A stretch of 8,372 bases of DNA from JAVBKA01 sp031546715 (GTDB taxonomy: Bacteria > Bacillota > Clostridia > Oscillospirales > UBA929): the NCBI GenBank assembly GCA_031546715.1, contig JAVBKA010000204.1:1-8372 (forward strand). The letters are read 5' to 3'. The position numbers and the translations under genes were made by a program. Positions 1 to 5,546 of the stretch are shown piece by piece. The notes beneath the pieces are model-generated. The model did no database searches. It was not told the origin of the DNA and saw nothing but the letters and a program-made list of their open reading frames with translations. Position 1 is the stretch's first letter; every line of letters begins with the position of its first letter.

Positions 1-833
1 CGGCCTCAGCAGGAAAAATATTTGTCGCCTGTGCGATTTTAAAGCTTGTAGAGCAGAAAAAGTGTAGCTTAGATAGCTGTATTGGAGAGATACTTGATTT
101 CAAGCTGAATGAAATTGACCCCAAAATCACGATTCGCCAACTACTTAATCATACGTCAGGTATTCCTGATTATTTTGACGAGTCCGTGATGGATGAATAT
201 GCAGAGTTGTGGGTTGATTTTCCCAACTATCGCATCCGTTCATCATCAGACCTTATCCCGCTATTTATAGATAAGCCGATGATGTTTAAACCGGGTGAAG
301 AATTTCAATACAACAACACTGGGTATGTTGTATTGGGATTGGTGATAGAAAAAATAACTGATGTACCGTTCGATGCATTCCTGTCAAGAGTTATTTTTGA
401 ACCTTGCGACATGAAAAGCACAGGGTATTATGAGCTTGACCGCCTTCCTGAAAATTGTGCAAACGCTTATATTTTTGATGAAAAGAAAAATGAGTATTAT
501 ACAAATGTTTATAGCGTTGACGCTAAGGGAACGGGGGCAGGAGGCGCATTCACAACAGTTGAAGATATTGAGAAATTTTGGACACATCTCAAAAATGGAG
601 ATATACTCCCAAAGTCTATTGTAGCAGAAATGATGTCATCAAAGGTTGAAAGCGGCGAATACGGATATGGCTTTTGGGTAAGTAAAGTTAATTTTCCTTA
701 TTTTCAAGGGAGTGACCCAGGTGTGAGCTTTGTATCATCTTGCGACGATGAAGGTCTCCTTATCGTCTTGGTAAGTAACTTTGGCGATGATGTCTGGCGA
801 ATACACAAAGAGTTACGAGAATTACTTGCATAA
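1..833 (+). CDS. Serine hydrolase, beta-lactamase/PBP-like (5' end missing)
   Basis: The reading frame is open from base 3 and lacks its N-terminus because the window starts inside the gene. The first residues read ASAGKIF, which fits the SxxK nucleophile motif of class C beta-lactamase-like serine hydrolases. QLLNHTSGIPDY follows, a conserved family motif, and then the YxN motif in FQYNNTGY. Near the C-terminus FQGSDPGVSF sits where the family has its K/HxG-type motif. Members hydrolyse peptide or ester bonds (D-Ala-D-Ala-like carboxypeptidases, esterases, beta-lactamases), usually outside the membrane; the substrate cannot be told from sequence. Any signal peptide lies outside the window. 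The ATG at base 186 is internal, not the start. A hairpin with a T-run lies about 60 bases after the stop. The family call is confident, the exact activity is not. Confidence 0.85.
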   Translation, partial: ASAGKIFVACAILKLVEQKKCSLDSCIGEILDFKLNEIDPKITIRQLLNHTSGIPDYFDESVMDEYAELWVDFPNYRIRSSSDLIPLFIDKPMMFKPGEEFQYNNTGYVVLGLVIEKITDVPFDAFLSRVIFEPCDMKSTGYYELDRLPENCANAYIFDEKKNEYYTNVYSVDAKGTGAGGAFTTVEDIEKFWTHLKNGDILPKSIVAEMMSSKVESGEYGYGFWVSKVNFPYFQGSDPGVSFVSSCDDEGLLIVLVSNFGDDVWRIHKELRELLA

Positions 834-894
834 AACATTTTAGGAAACGGGTGTCAGTAAAATTTATAAATCGTATAAGCACATTTGAAAAATT

Positions 895-920
895 GCCGTT
901 AGCAGTAGGGCGGCTTTTTT
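895..920 (+). terminator. Intrinsic terminator after the serine hydrolase
   Basis: A short GC-rich stem (GCCG at 895-898 with CGGC at 911-914, extendable by two G-U pairs) is followed by six T residues at 915-920. It lies about 60 bases after the serine hydrolase stop. An A-rich run just upstream could let it act weakly in the other direction too. The stem is short, so strength is uncertain. Confidence 0.55.
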
Positions 921-947
921 ATAAAAACCTTTGTAAATTTTTAGTCT

Positions 948-1049
948 GTGCTTGACATACGGGTGGCGCAAACCATGAAATCGAATGGTAGGTAAGTTAG
1001 AAGCATCCAATATTTTTTTAAATTTGCTTGAGATGTAGTCTGGTGAGAG
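948..1049 (-). pseudogene. Tyrosine recombinase C-terminal fragment
   Basis: On the minus strand this stretch encodes SPDYISSKFKKILDASNLP and then IRFHGLRHPYVKHRL. This matches the phage integrase pattern in which a YxSxxFKKxL helix precedes the catalytic HxLRH box (normally IRFHDLRHTxAT). Only about 34 residues are recognisable: the first catalytic Arg, the Lys, the second His and the nucleophilic Tyr are all absent. The reading frame runs on to 864 with no similarity to the end of an integrase. It is joined in frame to an amidase fragment, so it is a scrap left by rearrangement. It is not a fragment of the intact integrase at 5547-6629, which differs clearly in this motif (LSPHKCRHTFGTYLL). 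Confidence 0.7.
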
Positions 1050-1052
1050 CGT

Positions 1053-1331
1053 ATGCGTGAAAAGCTTCTCTATTCCAAGCCAGTGTCGGTGCAATAGAGT
1101 TGCTGACAGCAATGCGCCACGCTCTTCGGCGGCTTTGTCTGAAGGACTTCCGCTGCCATCCATAATAATTTCAATCGAAATAGTGGTTTCGTTGCCGCCG
1201 CCTCCACCATCACCAGCATGCCAGCCTACCTCATCTTCACGAAGCTGCTGCCAACAATCAGTTTCATCAATCCAATAATGTACCCGTGCCTCGCCCATAT
1301 TGGCGTTGGGCCATGTTGCACGACAATGCCG
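1053..1331 (-). pseudogene. N-acetylmuramoyl-L-alanine amidase fragment (Amidase_2-like)
   Basis: The minus-strand frame encodes HYWIDETDCWQQLREDEVGW, then HAGDGGGGGNETTISIEI, then a helix ending HRHWLGIEKLFTH. This is the central part of an Amidase_2/PGRP-type peptidoglycan amidase, the fold used by phage endolysins and spore-lytic enzymes, which cleaves between MurNAc and the stem peptide. The N-terminal strand with the first zinc His is missing, and the frame is closed by a TGA at 1332-1334. The sequence stops right after the second conserved His (TH) and continues in frame into a recombinase scrap. No ribosome binding site suits the ATG at 1296-1298. It is almost certainly non-functional; the junction with the recombinase lies near 1052. 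Confidence 0.72.
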
Positions 1332-1334
1332 TCA

Positions 1335-1905
1335 GCTTTATTTGAACTATTACACGATAGAAAAAGATGAGCAGAAGATTGATGAAATCATCAGGCGCAC
1401 AGGTCGTCATACCTTGGCTCCTGAAATTGTTTCAAAAACAGCAAATAAGAAAAGGCAACCAATGAAGGCTACCTTGGCGTAACTAAAGAAGCATGGCTTT
1501 GATTTGAACATAGATGTAAATACTGCATGGAATAACGATAAACAAGAAAAAATGATGATTCAACTAGGCAAACTATATCAAATTGCAGATATAGCAAGCA
1601 ATCTAGCAAAACTATACATAGTGAAAAACTTTACAGTGCTTCCATATTTACCATTAACTCATTCGGATGCGGTAGCAGCACTCGGTTTGTCACGTGACCA
1701 AGAAAACGAACTGTACGACCTTGCTGATGTAGGTTGGTTGCAGCAGTTTGATAACGGACTTCACCCCGACTTGGCTACGAGCTATAATAACCTATCTATA
1801 ATATACAACGTACTTGGTGACGACGAAAAAAGGAAATTCTTTTCAGAAAAGGCAATTGAGGTGCAGCGAAAAATAGATGAGCGCAACCAAAGGCAGGAAG
1901 AGTAG
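1335..1905 (+). pseudogene. STAND/NB-ARC-TPR ATPase remnant with in-frame stop
   Basis: One plus-strand frame encodes YYTIEKDEQKIDEIIRRTGR and then HTLAPEIVSKTANKKRQP, which resembles the helical region after the NB-ARC ATPase core of bacterial STAND regulators. The frame is broken by a single TAA at 1480-1482 and resumes immediately with LKKHGFDLNIDV. It then passes through a winged-helix-like stretch (LPLTHSDAVAALGLS, LADVGWLQQFDNG). Next comes one tetratricopeptide-like repeat (HPDLATSYNNLSIIYNVLGD, then SEKAIEVQRKI) before the stop at 1903-1905. The P-loop half is missing, and most of the TPR array expected between QQFDNG and LHPDLATSYNN appears deleted. Its left edge abuts the amidase fragment near 1332. 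Family assignment is from recalled patterns. The stop codon directly touches the hairpin at 1906. Confidence 0.68.
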
Positions 1906-1961
1906 ATAATCAAAATATGCCGGCACTGACGACTATGTCAGTGCCGGCATATTTTGATTAT
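1906..1961. terminator. Perfect 25-bp inverted repeat, bidirectional terminator
   Basis: Arms 1906-1930 and 1937-1961 are exact reverse complements around a 6-base loop (GACTAT). The GC-rich top (GCCGGCACTGAC) and the AT-rich base (ATAATCAAAATAT) give terminator character in both directions, and T residues follow the right arm at 1962-1965. The plus-strand remnant ends at 1905, and a minus-strand reading frame ends at 1958-1960 inside the right arm. The hairpin therefore sits exactly between two convergent gene ends. The stem is unusually long and fully paired for an intrinsic terminator. Confidence 0.8.
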
Positions 1962-2104
1962 TTTTGCTTCTTAACAATTCGCCGATTGCCGTGCTCCTCG
2001 CTAATCAAATCCACGCCAGTGTGCCGTCGCACATTCTGCTTACGCTTTTCATCTTGACATATGTAGTTACATCTGTAATCCCGAAAAAACTTGTCAGCAA
2101 CCAA
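1958..2104 (-). pseudogene. Orphan C-terminal reading-frame tail of unknown gene
   Basis: Directly after the TGA of the flavodoxin-like gene the same minus-strand frame stays open for 48 codons. It includes the segments LVADKFFRDYRCNYICQDEK and RRHTGVDLISEEHGNRRIV and ends with KKQK at a TAA at 1958-1960. The composition (charged, basic tail, a CxxxC pair) looks protein-coding, and its stop lies at the terminator hairpin as a real gene end would. There is no start codon or ribosome binding site. I read it as the 3' remnant of a gene whose body was lost; I do not recognise the family. A shadow frame remains possible. Confidence 0.4.
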
Positions 2105-2740
2105 TCAATCTCTGATAAAATTTGTAAACGTCGGCGGCTCTTGTTCCGGCATAGTCAGCCCAGCGTTAGTTGCTAGCTCCTTGCATTTTAAGAAATATGC
2201 CATGTTTTTGCCCAAAATGCGCATGGTTTGTAGCCCTTCTATGTCCTGTTGAACATCCTCGGGTCTCGCTCCATGAACCATATTCCAATACTTTGAGGAA
2301 ATAATCGGCATTTGCATTAGCCCAAAATATTTGTTTATCTGATCCAAAGTCGCGGTATTTCCCGCTCTCCGGGCAACAACAACTGCCGCAGCAGGCTTAA
2401 GTAAAAAGCGGTTTCCGCGCCCACACAAATCAGTATAAAACGCTCTGTCAAGAAAAGATGTCATACTGCCGGATGCTGCGGCAAAATGTACTGGGCTGCC
2501 GAACAGAAATCCGTCGTATTCTCCCGCAATGTCCAAGAATTTGTTGACAGAATCGTCATATCGGCAGCGTTTAGTTTTCATGCATGACCTGCACGCAACG
2601 CAGCCAGTGATAGGTTCATCGCCAATCCAATAAAAATCTGTGCTGATACCTTCGTTCTTTAATGCTCCCGAAACCTCGTTTAGGGCCTGGTACGTGCAGC
2701 CTTCTTTGTGGGGACTTCCGTTTACTAATAAAACCTTCAT
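2105..2740 (-). CDS. Flavodoxin-like NAD(P)H-dependent FMN reductase with Cys cluster
   Basis: The 211-residue product is a full-length member of the FMN_red/iron-sulfur flavoprotein-like group, cytoplasmic flavoproteins that move electrons from NAD(P)H to small acceptors such as quinones. LLVNGSPHKEGCTYQAL (residues 4-20) is the FMN phosphate-binding loop. A Cys cluster GCVACRSCMKTKRC (Cys47, 50, 53, 59) follows, with spacing like proteins that bind an Fe-S cluster or use redox cysteines. GSPVHFAAASGSMTSFLDR (81-99) is the second flavin loop. The C-terminus TNFIRD is where such proteins normally stop. An AGAGGGAAG-like ribosome binding site just upstream supports the ATG at 2738-2740. I see no convincing promoter in the 275 bases upstream. 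The physiological acceptor is unknown. Confidence 0.85.
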   Translation of the reverse strand: MKVLLVNGSPHKEGCTYQALNEVSGALKNEGISTDFYWIGDEPITGCVACRSCMKTKRCRYDDSVNKFLDIAGEYDGFLFGSPVHFAAASGSMTSFLDRAFYTDLCGRGNRFLLKPAAAVVVARRAGNTATLDQINKYFGLMQMPIISSKYWNMVHGARPEDVQQDIEGLQTMRILGKNMAYFLKCKELATNAGLTMPEQEPPTFTNFIRD

Positions 2741-2925
2741 TTTCTTCCCTCTTTCTTAATCAATTGAAATACACCGGTATAACCAACCAAAAAGTTATTC
2801 TCATACAAGATGTCGTGCGCCTTACTAAATAGCCTGAATTATGAACTATCATCTCCAAACAAAAAAACACTTGCTGGTTAATGTATTTCAATAGTAACAC
2901 AGAACCCACTTCAAGACAAGATTTA
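2741..2925. other. AT-rich intergenic region with an 11-bp inverted repeat
   Basis: This gap separates the divergent flavodoxin-like and DUF4489-like genes. The only structure I see is a dispersed inverted repeat: ATTGAAATACA at 2763-2773 and its reverse complement at 2882-2892, about 110 bases apart. No gene, RNA or clear sigma-A promoter is evident. The repeat may be a regulator site or chance. Confidence 0.3.
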
Positions 2926-2957
2926 AAATCACACTTTGCCGTTGTGAGAATATACTA
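2926..2957 (+). promoter_or_regulatory. Sporulation-type promoter, gene 1 of the DUF4489 pair
   Basis: The block AAATCACACTTTGC (2926-2939) and GAATATACTA (2948-2957) recurs with the same layout upstream of the second paralogue at 3730-3762. AATATACTA fits the sigma-K minus-10 pattern CATAnnnTA except for the first base. The upstream CACAC gives the AC core expected at minus 35, with 14 intervening bases. Conservation between paralogues whose other upstream sequence has drifted suggests selection. Sigma-E is an alternative; assignment to a sporulation sigma factor is inference. Confidence 0.5.
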
Positions 2958-3015
2958 CAACATAGCGATTTAGTCGTCTATGACATTCGCTAAAATAATT
3001 TTATGGAGATCATTT

Positions 3016-3564
3016 ATGGATAATAATAAATTCGAGCAACATGATTGTTGTGACAGATGCTGCGACAGGTGCCGCGAAGAAGAGTTCAGATGCGTATGCA
3101 AATACGAGAAAATACCTAAAAAATTGAATCCAAACAGAACTGCTCTGAAATGCGGAACACCGGGCTCAGTAACACTACCTACAGCTACTCTAGCAGGCAC
3201 AGCTTTTAATGTATCAAGCGTAAACGTCGATACCAGAGGCTTCAATCACCCATGCATTAAGCTAGAATTTGCAAGCAATATCGTAACGACTGCGGCTCTT
3301 TTGACCTTGAATTTCCAAGTCTTCAAGCTTTGCAAAAACCAGCTCGTTCCACTTCCGATTGGTCCAGTATGGACATTCTCAAGATTAGCCGCTGTAACAG
3401 AGGGCAACACATTCACATTCTTTGTTTGTGACTGCGATATTTGTGACGAAGAGTGCTGTAATTACAGCGTGACAGCTACAGTGGCAGGAATTGCAACTGC
3501 TGGCGTTACAACGATTAACAACGCTACTCTCTCTGCAATTGTTGCCGACTCATGCGGCTGCTAA
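3016..3564 (+). CDS. DUF4489-like cysteine-rich protein, paralogue 1
   Basis: A 182-residue protein that resembles the DUF4489 family of spore-forming Bacillota (recalled, not searched). The start at 3016 is chosen over the in-frame ATG at 2980 because TGGAG lies 7 bases upstream and because it aligns with the start of the paralogue (MDNNKFEQ against MDSNKLDQ). The N-terminus carries a Cys-rich cluster DCCDRCCDRC (residues 10-19). The rest alternates beta-prone hydrophobic and Thr/Val/Ala-rich stretches (SVTLPTATLAGTAFNV, IKLEFASNIVTTAALLTLNF, TATVAGIATAGVTTINNAT) and ends in CGC. It has 17 cysteines in all. There is no signal peptide or membrane segment. Cys-rich beta proteins under late sporulation control are typical of cross-linked spore outer layers; that role is inference. 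Confidence 0.8.
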   Translation: MDNNKFEQHDCCDRCCDRCREEEFRCVCKYEKIPKKLNPNRTALKCGTPGSVTLPTATLAGTAFNVSSVNVDTRGFNHPCIKLEFASNIVTTAALLTLNFQVFKLCKNQLVPLPIGPVWTFSRLAAVTEGNTFTFFVCDCDICDEECCNYSVTATVAGIATAGVTTINNATLSAIVADSCGC

Positions 3565-3640
3565 TTAGCAGTAAGAAGAGTTTCTCGCACGTAAAATAGT
3601 AATTAGTTGATAACGGTAGCTTAAGCGGATAAGATTTCAG

Positions 3641-3700
3641 ACTGCACCCTGATAGTTCGACAGTATAGTATACTGAAACTAACAAAAAGGGTGCAGTTTT
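3641..3700 (+). terminator. Terminator after DUF4489-like paralogue 1
   Basis: ACTGCACCCT at 3641-3650 pairs perfectly with AGGGTGCAGT at 3688-3697 and is followed by T residues. The enclosed segment carries its own hairpin, CAGTAT-AGT-ATACTG at 3661-3675. It ends the first paralogue's transcript and separates it from the second gene's own promoter. The two genes are therefore probably transcribed independently. Confidence 0.8.
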
Positions 3701-3729
3701 TATGTTTATAATTGCGCCGCATTGAAAAT

Positions 3730-3762
3730 AAATCACACTTTGCTTGCCACTTGAATATACTA
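3730..3762 (+). promoter_or_regulatory. Sporulation-type promoter, gene 2 of the DUF4489 pair
   Basis: AAATCACACTTTGC (3730-3743) and GAATATACTA (3753-3762) repeat the block found upstream of the first paralogue; the gap between the two motifs is one base longer. It fits a sigma-K-like promoter (AC at minus 35, near-CATAnnnTA at minus 10), with the start codon about 60 bases further on. A TATAAT-like string at 3801-3806 touches the ribosome binding site and is too close to the gene to be its promoter. Confidence 0.5.
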
Positions 3763-3823
3763 TATTATAGCGGTCCAGTTTTATCGGCATATTCGTTTTG
3801 TATAATAGATGGAGGATTTTATT

Positions 3824-4351
3824 GTGGATAGTAATAAACTCGACCAACAAGAATCTAGCTTTGAAGAAGAGTACAAATGCATTTGCGAATTCGAGAAGAT
3901 ATCGAAAAAACTGAATCCAATCAGAACTGCCTTGAAATTCGGAACATCGGGCTCGGTAACACTGCCAGCGGTAACTGCAGCGGGTACTACTTTTAATGTA
4001 GCAAGAGTAAATATAGATACCAGAGGCTTTCGCCGTCCATGCATCAAGCTGGAATTTGCAAGTAATATTGTAACAACGGGAGCATTACTAACCTTAAATT
4101 TCCAAATTTATAAGCTGTGTAAAAACCAGCTCGTTCCAATGCCAGTAGGCTCAGTATGGGTATTTTCAAGACTTTATGCAGTTACAGAGGGCAATACGTT
4201 CACATTTTATGTGTGTGATAGCGATATATATGATGAAGAGTGCTGTAATTATAGCATGATTGCGACAGTCGCCGGAGTGGCTACCGTTGGTGTTACAACG
4301 ATTAATAACGCAACACTCTCTGCCATTGTTACCGAAACATGCGGCTGCTAA
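3824..4351 (+). CDS. DUF4489-like protein, paralogue 2
   Basis: A 175-residue tandem paralogue of the preceding gene, about 78% identical by hand count over the last 157 residues. A GTG start at 3824 is preferred to the ATG at 3809. GGAGG at 3811-3815 lies 8 bases before the GTG, whereas the ATG overlaps that ribosome binding site, and the GTG aligns with the start of paralogue 1. Beta-rich segments are retained (SVTLPAVTAAGTTFNV, CIKLEFASNIVTTGALLTL, GVTTINNATLSAIV). Only 9 cysteines remain: the N-terminal Cys cluster is replaced by a short acidic stretch, and the Cys in LKCG and two of those in CDCDIC are substituted. The loss suggests altered cross-linking or metal binding. The role is unknown; spore surface location is inference. 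Confidence 0.8.
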   Translation: MDSNKLDQQESSFEEEYKCICEFEKISKKLNPIRTALKFGTSGSVTLPAVTAAGTTFNVARVNIDTRGFRRPCIKLEFASNIVTTGALLTLNFQIYKLCKNQLVPMPVGSVWVFSRLYAVTEGNTFTFYVCDSDIYDEECCNYSMIATVAGVATVGVTTINNATLSAIVTETCGC

Positions 4352-4393
4352 TTAATAGAGAAACGGTTTGTTTTAGAAGATAAATAGCTATAA

Positions 4394-4530
4394 ATGAGAC
4401 CTATTACCTTGACCGAGTAAAATTTTAGGACAATAACTGCAATCAGCAGTCATTGTACATGACAAGGCGCAAACCTGCCAGTCATGCGTCAGACTAAAGT
4501 TTTATTCGGTCAATGTTGTAGTAGGCTCAT
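4394..4530 (+). other. Three-way-junction inverted-repeat element, possible structured RNA
   Basis: The outer helix pairs 4394-4407 with 4518-4530, with one bulge and one G-U pair. After a small internal loop, an inner closing helix of 20 consecutive pairs joins 4409-4428 to 4494-4513, with two G-U pairs and no mismatch. Inside are two hairpins: 4430-4456 (11 pairs, one mismatch, loop AATCA) and 4458-4486 (CATGAC/GTCATG, then GGC/GCC). CGTCAGA (4487-4493) is left single-stranded at the junction. No T-run follows, so it is not a plain terminator. It could be a leader RNA for the gene at 4634, a 3' UTR element or ncRNA, or a palindromic mobile repeat. I do not recognise a known riboswitch class. 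Pairings were drawn by hand without energy calculation. Confidence 0.6.
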
Positions 4531-4633
4531 CATAACGATTCATTAGGAATAGCATTACAACTAAAAAGTACCTGAAATCACAGAAATCGATAGACTGCTC
4601 TTTAATAATTTTTTTGGGAGGGGGAGACAGAAT

Positions 4634-5359
4634 ATGAACCAAAATTTAAAGACATTTAAGAAACCAATAGTTAGCATTGAAAAAAGTACAGTAAAATGCG
4701 AAAAAAACATGTTTCAACTATCACAAATCTCACGTTTATGGATAGGAAAACTCCCAATACCAAGAATATCTAACATTGCAGGCTTGACAATTCTAATATT
4801 TGCTTTGGCAGGTACTTATATAAATGCTCTGGCAGTAATTTTTGTTCTTCTTGCGTATTTACTGTTTTGTATATACAAAGTGTATACTTTGTCAAAATAT
4901 ATAGGATTAAATTTTGAGTTAATTTCAGGAAAAATGTATTGCGTTCATTCAGACAATTTGGAAATTCTTCAGCAGGCGTACGACTTAATAAACAATATCA
5001 TAAAAGAGAAAAATTTCACAGGTAATTATGTAATTAATTTTGATGAAAATGGTGAGATTACAAATCTTCAGGAAGTAGAAAGTAAAGCGACCATAGTCGA
5101 AAGTGCTCGAGCTCTGCCCGAACTAGATAGTCCGTTAAGACAGGAATTGCAAAAATTGATTCAGCACTACAAAAACCATCATGAGAATAAAGTTCATATT
5201 TTAACTCTACTTGAAGGAATTGACAAAGGTATGGTGACAAAAAATGCGCCAATGCTTAAAGAATTGTATGGAAGATTTATTCAGTCAGGCTTGATTGGCG
5301 ATTGTGATGAGTTAGGGTTGCTTTTGTTGATAAACGAGGTCAAAGGTAGCGTTTTTTGA
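4634..5359 (+). CDS. Membrane protein of unknown function, DUF6232-like N-terminal part
   Basis: A 241-residue protein with a strong GGGAGGGGGAG ribosome binding site ending 7 bases before the ATG. Residues 13-43 form a short polar beta-type segment (SIEKSTVKCEKNMFQLSQIS). Two adjacent hydrophobic helices (about 44-60 and 62-84) follow, then a beta-alpha segment (NFELISGKMYCVHSDNLEIL, with a helix to about 125). This layout resembles the DUF6232 family, but only in pattern. The C-terminal third (about 160-241) is helical and polar (LRQELQKLIQHYKNHHENK) with no family I recognise. The structured element at 4394-4530 lies in the 282-base gap upstream and may be its leader. The gene ends 84 bases before the integration site, so it belongs to the flanking chromosome. 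Function is unknown. Confidence 0.75.
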   Translation: MNQNLKTFKKPIVSIEKSTVKCEKNMFQLSQISRLWIGKLPIPRISNIAGLTILIFALAGTYINALAVIFVLLAYLLFCIYKVYTLSKYIGLNFELISGKMYCVHSDNLEILQQAYDLINNIIKEKNFTGNYVINFDENGEITNLQEVESKATIVESARALPELDSPLRQELQKLIQHYKNHHENKVHILTLLEGIDKGMVTKNAPMLKELYGRFIQSGLIGDCDELGLLLLINEVKGSVF

Positions 5360-5442
5360 GGCGTTTGGGGTTTGATGAGGTGATATGGTATGGTTGTCGG
5401 TGATACAAAATGATTTTTATGTAATTTAGCAGCGGTTTTGGT

Positions 5443-5470
5443 TGGTGCGGATGACAGGACTTGAACCTGC
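5443..5470 (-). other. Attachment site: displaced tRNA-Leu 3' end
   Basis: Read on the minus strand, 5470 to 5443 gives a 5-bp T-stem (GCAGG/CCTGT) around the loop TTCAAGT. The acceptor strand CATCCGC, the discriminator A and an encoded CCA follow. The implied acceptor partner GCGGATG is typical of tRNA-Leu starts. No anticodon arm or D-arm lies upstream on that strand, so this is not a functional tRNA. It is the 3' piece left after integration into a tRNA gene, next to the integrase at 5547. The duplicate copy that restores the tRNA should lie at the other end of the element. Confidence 0.82.
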
Positions 5471-5546
5471 TAGGCTATAGGAAAAAGTTTTGATATACCA
5501 ATGGTTTAACGGCTTCGTATGTTTAAAATACCCCAGTTTCACCCCA

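Noticed and set aside
1057..1278. Plus-strand 73-codon frame rich in Pro and Ser
   Set aside because: It is the antisense shadow of the recognisable amidase fragment and has no ribosome binding site.
2105..2107. Possible selenocysteine or readthrough at the TGA of the flavodoxin-like gene, because the frame continues for 48 codons
   Set aside because: The family normally ends at TNFIR-like sequence and no convincing SECIS-like hairpin follows the TGA. The tail is better explained as a separate gene remnant or chance.
1964..2176. Plus-strand 70-codon frame after the palindrome
   Set aside because: It runs antisense to the flavodoxin C-terminus and the orphan tail, has no ribosome binding site and starts right after a terminator.
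3801..3806. TATAAT directly before the second DUF4489-like gene
   Set aside because: It overlaps the space needed for the leader, lies five bases from the ribosome binding site and has no minus-35 match at 16-18 bases.
4488..4500. TCAGACTAAAG resembles the 3' strand of P7 in group I introns
   Set aside because: The structured region is only about 137 bases, and no P3/P4/P6 core or matching P7 strand is visible. The motif is explained by the 20-bp helix.
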